Positions 1 through 8,549 of a DNA stretch of 64,000 nucleotides are shown here, piece by piece; the stretch's first letter is position 1; each line of letters opens with the position of its first letter. The stretch spans positions 3,596,001 to 3,660,000 of the forward strand of contig NZ_CP028136.1 of assembly GCF_003024155.1 (NCBI RefSeq). Reading direction: 5' to 3'. This DNA is from Christiangramia fulva. GTDB taxonomy: Bacteria > Bacteroidota > Bacteroidia > Flavobacteriales > Flavobacteriaceae. The position numbers and the translations under genes were made by a program. A model generated the notes under the pieces. The model was not told the origin of the DNA. It saw nothing but the letters and a program-made list of their open reading frames with translations, and searched no databases.

Positions 1-1237
1 GCGGATTCCACGGAGCTTTTACTTTTACATAATTTTCAGTAAAACCATGAATGTAGCCGTCTTTATTTTCACCTTCAAAAAGTACTTTTCTTTCGCTTCC
101 TAACTGCTTTTCATAAAAGGCTCTTCTTTTTTTAACAGATAGTCCACGCAGCATCTTACTTCTTTTTTTCCGCACCTTAAGAGGCACTGCCCCACTCATT
201 TCAGCGGCCGGGGTATTATCTCTTTCAGAATAAGTAAAAACATGAAGATAAGAGATGTCTAACTCATTCAGAAAATTATAGGTTTGAAGAAAATGTTCAT
301 CAGTTTCTCCCGGAAAACCTACGATCACATCAACCCCGATGCAAGCGTCCGGCATCACTTCCCTAATGTGATTCACGCGATCTACATAAAGATCGCTCAT
401 ATAGCGACGGCGCATCTTTTTCAGGATTTCATCACTTCCACTTTGCAGCGGAATATGAAAATGTGGCACAAAAGTCTTACTTCTCGCAACAAATTCTATG
501 GTTTCATTTTTAAGAAGATTCGGTTCTATTGAAGAAATACGCAAACGCTCGATGCCTTCAACTTCATCCAGGGCTTTTACAAGATCTAAAAAAGTATGTT
601 CATGCTTTTTATTGCCAAATTCACCTTTTCCGTAATCACCAATATTCACTCCTGTAAGAACAATTTCTTTAATTCCTTTTTCAGAAATCTCTGAAGCATT
701 ATCAAGAACATTTTGAAGTTTGTCGCTGCGGGAAATCCCTCTCGCCAGCGGAATAGTGCAATAGGTGCATTTGTAATCACATCCATCCTGAACTTTTAAA
801 AAAGCCCTTGTACGGTCGCCAATTGAATAGGACCCAACATAAAAATCGGCTTCATCGATCTCGCAGGAATGAACCTCACCCATTTCGTTTTTAGAAAGAT
901 CATTCAGATAATCGGTAATTTTGAATTTCTCGGTCGCACCCAAAACCAGGTCAACACCATCAACTTCAGCAAGTTCTTCGGGTTTTAACTGGGCATAACA
1001 ACCTACAGCCACTAAAAAAGCATCTTCATTTACCTTTTGGGCTTGCTTTACAATGGTCTTAAACCGTTTATCGGCATTCTCGGTAACAGAACAGGTATTG
1101 ATCACATAAATATCTGCTTTCTCATGAAATCCCACGCGCTCGAAACCTTCATTTTCAAAAGAACGCGCAATGGTTGAGGTCTCCGAAAAGTTCAGTTTAC
1201 AACCCAGGGTGAAGAATGCTACTTTTTTAGTTTCCAT
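1..1237 (-). CDS. mtaB: tRNA t6A37 methylthiotransferase MtaB (3' end outside window)
   Basis: Radical-SAM enzyme that adds a methylthio group to N6-threonylcarbamoyladenosine at tRNA position 37 (ms2t6A). The gene starts with ATG at 1237 and runs off the left edge, so about 412 residues are visible. The N-terminus reads METKKVAFFTLGCKLNF, the UPF0004 signature with a cluster-binding Cys. The radical-SAM motif CDYKCTYC lies near residues 152-159, followed by the conserved FHIPLQSGSD and VIVGFPGE segments. A TRAM-like region begins near the window edge. The FTLGCKLNF start matches MtaB rather than MiaB or RimO. A good Bacteroidota promoter lies just upstream. Family assignment is firm; the C-terminal end cannot be seen. 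Confidence 0.93.
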   Translation of the reverse strand, partial: METKKVAFFTLGCKLNFSETSTIARSFENEGFERVGFHEKADIYVINTCSVTENADKRFKTIVKQAQKVNEDAFLVAVGCYAQLKPEELAEVDGVDLVLGATEKFKITDYLNDLSKNEMGEVHSCEIDEADFYVGSYSIGDRTRAFLKVQDGCDYKCTYCTIPLARGISRSDKLQNVLDNASEISEKGIKEIVLTGVNIGDYGKGEFGNKKHEHTFLDLVKALDEVEGIERLRISSIEPNLLKNETIEFVARSKTFVPHFHIPLQSGSDEILKKMRRRYMSDLYVDRVNHIREVMPDACIGVDVIVGFPGETDEHFLQTYNFLNELDISYLHVFTYSERDNTPAAEMSGAVPLKVRKKRSKMLRGLSVKKRRAFYEKQLGSERKVLFEGENKDGYIHGFTENYVKVKAPWNP

Positions 1238-1272
1238 AAAAACTTTTTATTCTTTTCTGAAATTCAGGGCAG

Positions 1273-1304
1273 CAAAGATACCAACTAAAAATGGTTTGCT
1301 AAAA
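1273..1304 (-). promoter_or_regulatory. mtaB promoter
   Basis: Read on the minus strand, TATCTTTG (1280-1273) is a perfect TAnnTTTG -7 box. It lies 19 bp after TTTTA, a weak -33 box. It sits 35 bp before the mtaB ATG and supports that start. Confidence 0.6.
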
Positions 1305-1343
1305 TATCATGAAAACCGGGGAGCCAAAAAATATTAAATCAGG

Positions 1344-1373
1344 TTGTTTTTTTGAAAAATTGGTGTATTTTTA
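1344..1373 (+). promoter_or_regulatory. promoter of the small membrane protein gene
   Basis: TTG (1344-1346), 19 bp, then TATTTTTA (1366-1373) resembles the Bacteroidota -33/-7 pair. It overlaps an upstream in-frame ATG at 1352, which argues that translation starts later, at 1397. Confidence 0.45.
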
Positions 1374-1396
1374 ATTACAATCTCAGCTACAACTGG

Positions 1397-1657
1397 ATGA
1401 GTTTCGAAAGTACAGGCGGCAACGTTGTCCAAAGAAAATCAGATTTCCGTTCTCAAAGCAATTATAATACTTCGAGGCATAAAAGTTCAGTATCTGAAGG
1501 TTGGGTATTTAGAAGAAGCCGTTTAACCGATGATGATCTGGAACTTTTCAGGCAAAACATACTTCGGGAACACAAAAAAAAGCATTACAGGGTTTTGGCT
1601 ACCACTGCGATTTTATTCCTTTTGATCGGGATTTTACTTTATTTCCTCCTTTCCTGA
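1397..1657 (+). CDS. small C-terminally anchored membrane protein, unknown function
   Basis: 86 residues from ATG 1397. An in-frame ATG at 1352 would add 15 residues but lies inside the probable promoter, so the shorter form is preferred. Residues 1-60 are polar and rich in Ser, Arg and Asn. Residues ~64-85 form one hydrophobic helix (ATTAILFLLIGILLYFLLS) ending at the C-terminus, so the protein is probably tail-anchored with its N-terminus in the cytoplasm. No known domain was recognised. It converges on the GlmU-like gene with three bases between the stop codons. Confidence 0.6.
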   Translation: MSFESTGGNVVQRKSDFRSQSNYNTSRHKSSVSEGWVFRRSRLTDDDLELFRQNILREHKKKHYRVLATTAILFLLIGILLYFLLS

Positions 1658-1660
1658 AAA

Positions 1661-2824
1661 TTACCGCCGATATTTAGCAGTAAGCTCAAAAACATTTCGA
1701 AGGATCTCTTTGTCCTCATCATTAAGGGGAATACCTCTTCTGCCCATTACAATTTCAGCGGTTTCAAAGACTTTTTTCAGATCATAAACAGAAGTTCCCT
1801 TGCTTCCACCCCAACTGAAACTGGGAATAAAATTTCGTGGGAAACCGCTTCCAAATATATTAGCACTAACTCCTGCCACTGTGCCTGTATTAAACATGGT
1901 ATTGATCGCGCATTTACTATGGTCTCCCATCATCAATCCGCAGAATTGAAGGCCGGTTTTTGCGAAATTTTCGGTATTATAGTTCCATAATCTTACTTCG
2001 GCATAGTTATTCTTCAAATTTGAAGTATTCGTATCGGCGCCTATGTTGCACCATTCGCCCAGTACAGAATTTCCCAGGAAACCTTCGTGGCCTTTATTCG
2101 AATTTTCAAAAAGAACCGAATTATTGATCTCTCCGCCGGCTTTACAATAGGGGCCAACGGTAGTGGGACCATAAATTTTGGCTCCTAATTTAACTATAGC
2201 ACCTTCACCAAGCGCAAAAGGTCCGCGAATAAGCGAGCCTTCCATAATGTTAGCATTTTTCCCTATATAAATAGGCCCCGAAGAAGCATTTAATGAACAG
2301 TTTTCCACGCTGGCACCTTCCTCGATAAAAATCTGCTCTTTATTTTTAATAAAATTGGAAGGATCTACAGCTTGAGATTCCCGCCCTTTCGTCAGCAGCT
2401 CAAAATCACGCTCTATTTCTTCTCCATTTTTAGAGAAAATATCCCAGGTATTCGAAATTTGCAGAATTTCACCTTCGAATTTTATTTCCTGATAATTAGA
2501 AATATCTTCTTCTGATTTTTGAGAAAAAGCGATTAAAACTTCTCCTGCCACAAGTTTTTGGCCGGTTTTTAGCGAATTTATCCTTTCAACAAGCTTTTCT
2601 TCAGGAAAAACAGAAGCATTGATAAAGATATTCTGAGATTCCAGCTTTAAAGGCCATTTATGGCTAAGGTATTCTTCAGTTTTAGTAGATGTTTTTGCCT
2701 GTAACCATTTTTCCCATTTTCCCCTGATACTTAGAATTCCCAACCTGAGGTCAGCCACAGGTCTAGTAAAAGTAAAGGGAAGAAGATTATTTCTCGCTTC
2801 GCCGTCAAAGAGAATATAATTCAT
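1661..2824 (-). CDS. GlmU-family sugar nucleotidyltransferase-like protein
   Basis: 387 residues. The N-terminal ~200 residues begin MNYILFDGEARNNLLPFTFT, the usual start of the Bacteroidota 'GlmU family' group, a degenerate nucleotidyltransferase-like fold. From ~170 onward hexapeptide (I/V/L-G-x4) repeats form a left-handed beta helix, with GPIYIGKNANI and KLGAKIYGPTTVGPYCKAGG visible. The family is annotated as a UDP-GlcNAc diphosphorylase or glucose-1-phosphate thymidylyltransferase homologue, but the substrate is not established. No canonical GlmU pyrophosphorylase motif (LAAGxGTRM) is present, so uridylyltransferase activity is doubtful. It is likely cytoplasmic and transcribed alone. 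Confidence 0.8.
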   Translation of the reverse strand: MNYILFDGEARNNLLPFTFTRPVADLRLGILSIRGKWEKWLQAKTSTKTEEYLSHKWPLKLESQNIFINASVFPEEKLVERINSLKTGQKLVAGEVLIAFSQKSEEDISNYQEIKFEGEILQISNTWDIFSKNGEEIERDFELLTKGRESQAVDPSNFIKNKEQIFIEEGASVENCSLNASSGPIYIGKNANIMEGSLIRGPFALGEGAIVKLGAKIYGPTTVGPYCKAGGEINNSVLFENSNKGHEGFLGNSVLGEWCNIGADTNTSNLKNNYAEVRLWNYNTENFAKTGLQFCGLMMGDHSKCAINTMFNTGTVAGVSANIFGSGFPRNFIPSFSWGGSKGTSVYDLKKVFETAEIVMGRRGIPLNDEDKEILRNVFELTAKYRR

Positions 2825-2843
2825 TTACCTTGAAATTTTAGCC

Positions 2844-2851
2844 CAAAATTA
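2844..2851 (-). promoter_or_regulatory. -7 box upstream of the GlmU-like gene
   Basis: TAATTTTG on the minus strand matches TAnnTTTG exactly, 20 bp before the start codon. No clear TTTG lies at the expected -33 distance. Confidence 0.4.
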
Positions 2852-2892
2852 AAAGTTCCTGATTAACTAAAAAGGGATTCAGAAATAATTAA

Positions 2893-2921
2893 GAATAAAA
2901 AAAGCCGCTTTACAGCGGCTC
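2893..2921 (-). terminator. rho-independent terminator of rpmE2
   Basis: On the minus strand AGCCGC, six bases, GCGGCT, then a run of seven T. It lies 26 bp after the rpmE2 stop and separates that gene from the GlmU-like gene. Confidence 0.85.
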
Positions 2922-2945
2922 CTTATATATTTTCGCGTAGAAAAA

Positions 2946-3200
2946 TTACTTTTTCTTGAATTTCGCGTACTTGTTCTTGAATTTATCAATTCTACCCGCA
3001 CTGTCAACAAGTTTTGTCTGACCTGTATAATAAGGGTGAGAAGTTCTGGAAATTTCCAGTTTTACCAACGGGTATTCTGTTCCGTCAACTTCAATAGTTT
3101 CTTTTGTCTTGGCTGTAGACTTTGTAATGAATACGTCTTCATTAGACATATCTTTAAAAGCTACAAGTCTATAATTTTCCGGATGGATTCCCTGCTTCAT
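2946..3200 (-). CDS. rpmE2: 50S ribosomal protein L31 type B
   Basis: 84 residues from ATG 3200 ([11 protein letters not shown]). An upstream in-frame ATG at 3242 would add 14 residues, but L31 proteins start at this point. The longer form would also begin upstream of the promoter -7 box at 3230-3237. The HPYYTGQ segment and basic C-terminus ([12 protein letters not shown]) are typical of type B L31. The zinc-binding Cys set of type A L31 is absent, as expected. It binds the large ribosomal subunit near the central protuberance. It is monocistronic, with its own promoter and terminator. Confidence 0.95.
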   Translation of the reverse strand: MKQGIHPENYRLVAFKDMSNEDVFITKSTAKTKETIEVDGTEYPLVKLEISRTSHPYYTGQTKLVDSAGRIDKFKNKYAKFKKK

Positions 3201-3229
3201 CGCTTTGATCTTTATAATTTTTCGAGGTG

Positions 3230-3260
3230 CAAATTTAATCAATAAATCCTGTTCTGCAAA
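3230..3260 (-). promoter_or_regulatory. rpmE2 promoter, near-consensus
   Basis: On the minus strand TTTG (3260-3257), exactly 19 bp, then TAAATTTG (3237-3230). This is the best match in the window to the Bacteroidota primary sigma factor pattern. It lies 29 bp upstream of the ATG at 3200 and fixes that start. Confidence 0.8.
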
Positions 3261-3306
3261 TACAAAAGTAAAAACTTTTAAATAGAATTAGCTTGTAACG
3301 TTTTAT

Positions 3307-3314
3307 TATCTTTG
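3307..3314 (+). promoter_or_regulatory. -7 box upstream of the DUF4199 operon
   Basis: TATCTTTG matches TAnnTTTG exactly and lies 37 bp before the ATG at 3352. The -33 element is not convincing. Confidence 0.4.
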
Positions 3315-3351
3315 AATACTAACTGCTACAATAACCAATCTTCTTTCAAAC

Positions 3352-3882
3352 ATGGAAAATTCTTCAAAAAAGATAGCAACAGCCTTCGGAGTGTACCTGG
3401 GGATATCGCTGGTGCTCATTACCGTTTTAGCTTATGTATTTAGCCTGGCCCTTTTAACCAAATGGTGGTTCGGCGTGATGATGCTTATTTTTATTATCAC
3501 AATGTCAAGTTTCGCGGTAAGTAAAGCAAAAAAAGCTAGCTCTACCCTGTTTGGCTTTAAAAGTGCTTTCGGGGTATATTTTCTTACGGTTTTCATCGGA
3601 AGTTTTATAAGTCTCCTGTTTTCTATAATATTATTCAATTTCATAGATCCAGATGCAGCGCAGGAAATCACCAGGCTTACCATGGAATCGGCAAGAAAAA
3701 TGATGGAAGGTTTTGGCGCACCAGAAAGTGAGATCAATAAACAAATGTTGGCAATGCAGGAAAATAGCAACTACGGTATTGGAAATCAACTTAAAGGTTA
3801 TGCATACCAGCTAGCATTTTTTGCCGTTATTGGACTCATAGTCGCATTGATCTTTAGAGAAAAAGAAAAGACGAATCTATAA
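3352..3882 (+). CDS. DUF4199 family membrane protein
   Basis: 176 residues with four hydrophobic helices at roughly 10-32, 37-57, 72-97 and 150-170. A soluble stretch at ~100-145 contains the conserved acidic and Met-rich segment MESARKMMEGFG. This is the usual DUF4199 layout, an inner-membrane family found mainly in Bacteroidota with no established function. It is followed after two bases by a family-2 glycosyltransferase, a pairing common in Flavobacteriia, so a role near lipid-linked sugar transfer is plausible but unproven. Confidence 0.85.
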   Translation: MENSSKKIATAFGVYLGISLVLITVLAYVFSLALLTKWWFGVMMLIFIITMSSFAVSKAKKASSTLFGFKSAFGVYFLTVFIGSFISLLFSIILFNFIDPDAAQEITRLTMESARKMMEGFGAPESEINKQMLAMQENSNYGIGNQLKGYAYQLAFFAVIGLIVALIFREKEKTNL

Positions 3883-3884
3883 AA

Positions 3885-4844
3885 ATGCAAATTTCGATTG
3901 TAATACCGCTACTTAACGAAGAACAATCTTTAACCGAATTATATAATTGGATCGCAAAGGTTTTGCGATCCAATTCATTTTCTTATGAGATCATTTTCAT
4001 TGACGACGGAAGCACCGATAATTCATGGCAAACTATCGAAGCCCTGGCTGACCTTGATACAAATGTAAAAGGCATTAGATTTAACCGTAACTACGGAAAA
4101 TCACAGGCGCTGCACGCCGGTTTTCTTAAAGCTGAAGGCGATGTAATAATTACCATGGACGCCGATCTCCAGGATAATCCTGATGAAATTCCCGATCTGT
4201 ATAAAATGGTAGCAGAACAGGGTTATCAACTCGTGTCCGGCTGGAAGAAAAAAAGATATGATAATGTGCTTACCAAGAATATTCCATCCAGGATCTTTAA
4301 TGCTGCAGCCCGAAAAACTTCCGGTGTGAAACTTCACGATTTCAACTGCGGTTTAAAAGCTTACCGCAGGGAAGTCATCAAGAATATTGATGTTTATGGT
4401 GAAATGCACCGCTATATCCCGGTGCTGGCAAAAAATGCCGGCTATTTAAATATTACCGAAAAGGAAGTAAAACACCAGGCTAGAAAATACGGAAAAACCA
4501 AATTCGGCATGAACCGTTTTATTTACGGATTTCTGGATCTTATTAGTATCTGGTTTTTATCAAAATTTGGCCGCAGACCCATGCACCTTTTTGGATCACT
4601 TGGAGTTCTTATGTTTATAATCGGATTTTTTGCTGCTGCCTGGATAGGATTTTGGAAACTTTATAAACTCTATCACGGTCTCCCAAATACACTTGTGGCT
4701 CTGAATCCCTGGTTTTATATTTCGCTCACGGTGATGATTATTGGTACGCAATTCTTTCTTGCCGGTTTTCTCGGGGAGTTGATCCTGCGTTCAAAGCGGG
4801 ATAAAGAACGCTATCGTATTCAGAAAACCACCCCTAATTTATAA
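3885..4844 (+). CDS. family 2 glycosyltransferase, DPM1/GtrB-like
   Basis: 319 residues. An N-terminal GT-A domain (1-220) begins ISIVIPLLNEEQSL. It carries the nucleotide-sugar motif FIDDGSTDNSW near residue 40 and the metal-binding DADLQDNPDEIP near residues 91-102. Two transmembrane helices follow (about 235-262 and 275-302). The family moves a hexose from a nucleotide sugar to a polyprenyl phosphate on the cytoplasmic face of the inner membrane. The likely donor is GDP-mannose or UDP-glucose, but this cannot be decided from sequence. It starts two bases after the DUF4199 gene, so the two are translationally linked. Codons ~21-31 form an extremely stable perfect hairpin (see the repeat at 3945-3975). 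Confidence 0.88.
   Translation: MQISIVIPLLNEEQSLTELYNWIAKVLRSNSFSYEIIFIDDGSTDNSWQTIEALADLDTNVKGIRFNRNYGKSQALHAGFLKAEGDVIITMDADLQDNPDEIPDLYKMVAEQGYQLVSGWKKKRYDNVLTKNIPSRIFNAAARKTSGVKLHDFNCGLKAYRREVIKNIDVYGEMHRYIPVLAKNAGYLNITEKEVKHQARKYGKTKFGMNRFIYGFLDLISIWFLSKFGRRPMHLFGSLGVLMFIIGFFAAAWIGFWKLYKLYHGLPNTLVALNPWFYISLTVMIIGTQFFLAGFLGELILRSKRDKERYRIQKTTPNL
3945..3975 (+). repeat. perfect 14-bp hairpin inside the glycosyltransferase gene
   Basis: AATTGGATCGCAAA (3945-3958), loop GGT, then its exact complement (3962-3975). The hairpin covers codons ~21-31 of the gene, 60 bases after the start codon, and ends in no T-run. Confidence 0.9.
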
Positions 4845-4864
4845 GTCCTTTCGCAGATAATCCT

Positions 4865-4872
4865 TATTTTTG
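4865..4872 (+). promoter_or_regulatory. possible internal promoter before the phosphohexomutase gene
   Basis: TATTTTTG is an exact TAnnTTTG box 22 bp before the ATG at 4895, in the 50-bp gap after the glycosyltransferase gene. The -33 box is unclear. The gene may be transcribed both from here and by read-through. Confidence 0.4.
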
Positions 4873-4894
4873 CTAATTAGAAAAAAGAAAAAAT

Positions 4895-6625
4895 ATGGCG
4901 ACAGTTAAACCAGAAATTCTTCAAAAAGCCAAAAGATGGCTCACCGATGCCTTTGATGCTGATACTAAAAAAGAAGTCAACAGACTTATCGAAGAAGATC
5001 CAAAAGAACTGGAAGAAAGTTTTTATAAAAATGCCGAATTTGGTACCGGTGGTATGCGTGGAGTTATGGGCGTTGGCACAAACCGCATCAATAAATATAC
5101 GCTTGGTAAGAACACCCAGGGATTATCAGATTATCTGAAAAAATCTTTTCCCGGTAAAGATCTTAAAGTAGCTATCGCCTACGATTGCCGAAATAACAGC
5201 CAATCTCTGGCCAAAGTGGTTGCCGATGTTTTTTCAGCGAATGGTATAAAAGTTTTTCTTTTTTCAGAATTAAGGCCAACTCCCGAACTTTCTTTCGCGG
5301 TGAGGAAACTCCACTGTCAGTGTGGAATTGTTCTTACCGCCAGCCATAATCCGCCAGAATATAACGGTTACAAAGTTTATTGGGAAGATGGAGGCCAGCT
5401 CGTTCCGCCTCAGGATGAAGAACTGGTTGAAACAATTAACAATTTAGAATACGAAGCGATTAATTTTAACGCAAATTCTGAATTGATCCAAAAAATAGAT
5501 ACTGAAGTTGATATAGCATTTGCCGAAGCTTCTGTGAAAAACGGCAGTTTTGATACTTCTGCTGAAGCCCGGAAAAATATAAAAATCGTTTTTACTTCGC
5601 TCCACGGAACTTCGATCACCATGGTGCCGGAAGTGTTGGAAAAAGCCGGTTTTACCAATGTAAATCTGGTCGAAGAGCAAAAAGAGCCAAATGGTAATTT
5701 CCCCACGGTAAAATCACCGAATCCCGAAGAACCAGCTGCTCTAAAAATGGCGCTGGAACTCGCCGAAAAGAAAAAGGCAGATATCGTGATCGGCACCGAT
5801 CCTGATTGTGACCGTCTTGGGGTAGCTGTGCGCAATAACAAGGGAGAAATGGTTTTATTGAATGGAAACCAGACCATGCTAATTATGACCTGGTTCCTAC
5901 TGGAACAATGGAAAAAACAGGGAAAAATCAAAGGGAAAGAATTTATGGCATCCACCATAGTATCCACTCCCATGCTTCAAAAACTCGTGGAAGATTATGG
6001 CGTAAAATATATGGAGGTGCTAACCGGATTTAAATGGATCGCCAAACTTATTAAAGATCACCCGGCACTTGATTTCATTGGTGGTGGCGAAGAAAGCTTC
6101 GGCTATATGGTTGGTGATTTTGTAAGGGACAAAGACGCGGTAACCTCTACCCTTCTCGCCTGCGAAATCGCTGCCTCGATGAAAGCTGAAGGAAATTCCC
6201 TTTACAACAAACTTCTCGAACTCTATACAAAATACGGACTTTACAAAGAGGAACTTATTTCCCTTGTGAAAAAAGGAATTGAAGGTGAAAAGGAGATCAA
6301 ACAAATGCTTATCGATCTAAGGGAGAACCCATGGAGCGAAGTTGACGGGGAAAAAGTAATTCGTGTGGAAGATTACAAATCTTCAAAATCGAAAAATTTA
6401 AGGGATAATTCCGAAAGTGATATAGATATTCCAAAATCCAATGTTCTTATTTATTATACTGAAGGAGGTACAAAAATCGCTGCCAGGCCCAGTGGAACCG
6501 AGCCTAAGATCAAATTTTATATCAGCGTGAACACAAGCCTCGATTCGGTAGAGAATTATGATAAAAAAGATCAGGAATTAGCTAAAAAGATCAGCCGCAT
6601 CAGGAAAGAGCTCAATCTGGGCTAA
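4895..6625 (+). CDS. alpha-D-phosphohexomutase (phosphoglucomutase/phosphomannomutase)
   Basis: 576 residues, the length of the PGM2-like bacterial group. It interconverts hexose 1- and 6-phosphates through a phosphoserine in the cytoplasm. Four signature loops are visible. The catalytic TASHNPPEYNGYK has Ser150. The metal loop is GTDPDCDRLG near 305. The sugar-binding loop is GGEESFGY near 400. The phosphate-binding loop is RPSGTEPKIKFY near 530. All key residues are intact. It lies between a glycosyltransferase and an ABC exporter gene, which fits supply of glucose-1-P or mannose-1-P for envelope glycans. Substrate preference cannot be read from the sequence. Confidence 0.93.
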   Translation: MATVKPEILQKAKRWLTDAFDADTKKEVNRLIEEDPKELEESFYKNAEFGTGGMRGVMGVGTNRINKYTLGKNTQGLSDYLKKSFPGKDLKVAIAYDCRNNSQSLAKVVADVFSANGIKVFLFSELRPTPELSFAVRKLHCQCGIVLTASHNPPEYNGYKVYWEDGGQLVPPQDEELVETINNLEYEAINFNANSELIQKIDTEVDIAFAEASVKNGSFDTSAEARKNIKIVFTSLHGTSITMVPEVLEKAGFTNVNLVEEQKEPNGNFPTVKSPNPEEPAALKMALELAEKKKADIVIGTDPDCDRLGVAVRNNKGEMVLLNGNQTMLIMTWFLLEQWKKQGKIKGKEFMASTIVSTPMLQKLVEDYGVKYMEVLTGFKWIAKLIKDHPALDFIGGGEESFGYMVGDFVRDKDAVTSTLLACEIAASMKAEGNSLYNKLLELYTKYGLYKEELISLVKKGIEGEKEIKQMLIDLRENPWSEVDGEKVIRVEDYKSSKSKNLRDNSESDIDIPKSNVLIYYTEGGTKIAARPSGTEPKIKFYISVNTSLDSVENYDKKDQELAKKISRIRKELNLG

Positions 6626-6636
6626 GAGAAATTTAA

Positions 6637-8460
6637 ATGACCTATTTTCGAAAAATACTCCAGTTCGCGAAACCGTACAGGATTTACGCGATACTAAATA
6701 TTATTTGTAATATTCTTTACGCGATTTTTAGCACCTTGTCTTTTATCGCTTTAATTCCCGTAATAAAAGTCCTTTTTGATAAAACCGAAAGAGTAAATGA
6801 AAAACCGGTCTGGGACGGAATTGCACACGTAAAAGATTTTGCCGTTGACTATTTCAATTTTTATGTTACTCAAAGGGTAAATGAAAATGAACTTTCCGCA
6901 TTAATTTTTATTTGCGGACTTGTAGTGCTTCTGTTTTTTCTGAAAAACCTGTTCGGTTATCTATCTTCTTTCTTTTTGGTATACCTTCAGAATGGAGTTT
7001 TGAGAGACTTAAGGGATGCCATGTATAAAAAGATCATGGAATTGCCTATTTCTTATTTTTCAGAAAAAAGAAAAGGAGATACCATTTCAAGGATCACTGC
7101 TGACGTGAATGAAGTACAAACTTCTTTCCTTTCAATTCTTGAATTAATGGTTAGGGAACCGCTCACCATAATATTTACCTTGATCGCAATGCTTTGGATG
7201 AGCACGAAGCTTACGCTTTTTGTACTTGTTTTCCTGCCAATTTCCGGTTTTCTGATTTCTTTAATAGGAAAACAACTGAAAAAACAATCTAACCTCGCAC
7301 AGGTTGAAAATGGTCATTTTTTAAGCCTTGTGGAAGAAACCCTTTCCAGCCTTAAAATCGTTAAAGGATTTAATGCCGAAGGGAAATTCTATATGCGATT
7401 TCAGCAATCCACCCAAAGATTACATAATATTCTTAATTCTTTGCTTCACCGGCAAAACCTGGCTTCTCCAACTAGTGAGTTCCTGGGTATTTTTGTAATT
7501 GTTATCATACTTTGGTACGGCGGGAATATGGTGCTTGTGGAAAATTCTCTCGGAGCTGCGACCTTTATTACCTTCCTTGGCCTGGCTTATAATATTCTAA
7601 CTCCGGCAAAACAAATTTCAAAGGCTTCCTATAGTGTAAAAAAAGGAAATGCCGCCGCTGAGCGGATTCTTCATATCTTGGAAACTCCTTCCAATTTAAC
7701 CGACGCGCCTGATGCGGTTGAAAAAAATAATTTCGATAAAGAGATCAGTATTGAGAATATTGATTTCAGCTATGAAAAAGAGAAGGTATTAAAGAATTTC
7801 AGTGTAAAAATCCCCAAAGGGAAAACCCTTGCTCTGGTTGGGCAGTCGGGTTCCGGGAAATCGACCATTGCAAATTTAATAACCCGGTTTTATGATATTG
7901 ATAGCGGAAGTATTAAAATTGATGACCTCGATATTCGCAAAATAAAAAAAGCTTCCCTACGTAATTTAATGGGACTGGTAACTCAGGATTCTATTCTTTT
8001 CAATGACACTATTCGCAATAATGTTGGACTGGGAAAAGATGAGGCGAGCGATGAGGAAATTATCGAAGCCTTAAAAATTGCCAATGCCTGGGAATTTGTT
8101 AAAGACTTACCTCAACAACTTGAAACGAACATTGGCGATAGCGGTAATAAATTGAGTGGCGGCCAAAAACAGCGCATATCTATTGCCCGTGCTGTTTTGA
8201 AAAATCCGCCAATCATGATCCTTGATGAAGCTACTTCTGCCCTGGACACCGAAAGTGAAAAGCTGGTACAAAAGGCACTGGAAAATATGATGAAAAATCG
8301 AACTTCGGTAGTCATAGCACATCGTTTATCTACTATACAGAATGCCGATAATATTGTGGTGATGCAGCGTGGCGAGATCGTGGAACAGGGAAAACACCAG
8401 GAACTTATCGCCCGGAACGGGACTTACCGAAAGCTGGTGGAAATGCAATCGTTCGATTAA
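6637..8460 (+). CDS. ABC exporter, MsbA-like fused permease/ATPase
   Basis: 607 residues, a half-transporter that would work as a homodimer in the inner membrane. Residues 1-340 hold six transmembrane helices, with a longer than usual periplasmic loop at ~50-85. The C-terminal ATPase has Walker A GQSGSGKST (~401-409), the signature LSGGQKQR (~505), Walker B IMILDEATSALD (~524) and the switch His in IAHRLS. The family includes lipid A-core flippases (MsbA) and peptide exporters. MsbA-like lipid or glycolipid export fits the glycosyltransferase neighbour but is an inference. It starts 11 bases after the mutase gene. Confidence 0.9.
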   Translation: MTYFRKILQFAKPYRIYAILNIICNILYAIFSTLSFIALIPVIKVLFDKTERVNEKPVWDGIAHVKDFAVDYFNFYVTQRVNENELSALIFICGLVVLLFFLKNLFGYLSSFFLVYLQNGVLRDLRDAMYKKIMELPISYFSEKRKGDTISRITADVNEVQTSFLSILELMVREPLTIIFTLIAMLWMSTKLTLFVLVFLPISGFLISLIGKQLKKQSNLAQVENGHFLSLVEETLSSLKIVKGFNAEGKFYMRFQQSTQRLHNILNSLLHRQNLASPTSEFLGIFVIVIILWYGGNMVLVENSLGAATFITFLGLAYNILTPAKQISKASYSVKKGNAAAERILHILETPSNLTDAPDAVEKNNFDKEISIENIDFSYEKEKVLKNFSVKIPKGKTLALVGQSGSGKSTIANLITRFYDIDSGSIKIDDLDIRKIKKASLRNLMGLVTQDSILFNDTIRNNVGLGKDEASDEEIIEALKIANAWEFVKDLPQQLETNIGDSGNKLSGGQKQRISIARAVLKNPPIMILDEATSALDTESEKLVQKALENMMKNRTSVVIAHRLSTIQNADNIVVMQRGEIVEQGKHQELIARNGTYRKLVEMQSFD

Positions 8461-8480
8461 CTCACTTATATAAAATAAAA

Positions 8481-8516
8481 AATGGATGATAGTAGGTTTA
8501 TATCATCCATTTTTAT
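8481..8516 (+). terminator. terminator after the ABC exporter
   Basis: AATGGATGATA, nine bases, then the perfect complement TATCATCCATT with a T-rich tail. It lies 20 bp after the stop codon and ends the 3.35-8.46 kb operon. Confidence 0.85.
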
Positions 8517-8523
8517 CTCAATT

Positions 8524-8549
8524 ATTTCCACTTTGGGGCTGGTGGAAAT
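8524..8549 (+). repeat. second hairpin in the 327-bp gap 8461-8787
   Basis: ATTTCCAC, ten bases (TTTGGGGCTG), GTGGAAAT: a perfect 8-bp stem right after the terminator, with no T-run following. The rest of the gap (8550-8750) is very AT-rich. Apart from this hairpin, the terminator and the sigma promoter, no gene or structure was seen. Confidence 0.6.

Noticed and set aside
284..532. 82-residue plus-strand open frame
   Set aside because: It lies wholly opposite mtaB, which has strong family motifs, and shows no domain of its own.
5410..5973. 187-residue minus-strand open frame inside the phosphohexomutase gene
   Set aside because: Antisense to an intact enzyme; composition (Phe/Ser-rich) is that of a reverse-frame shadow.
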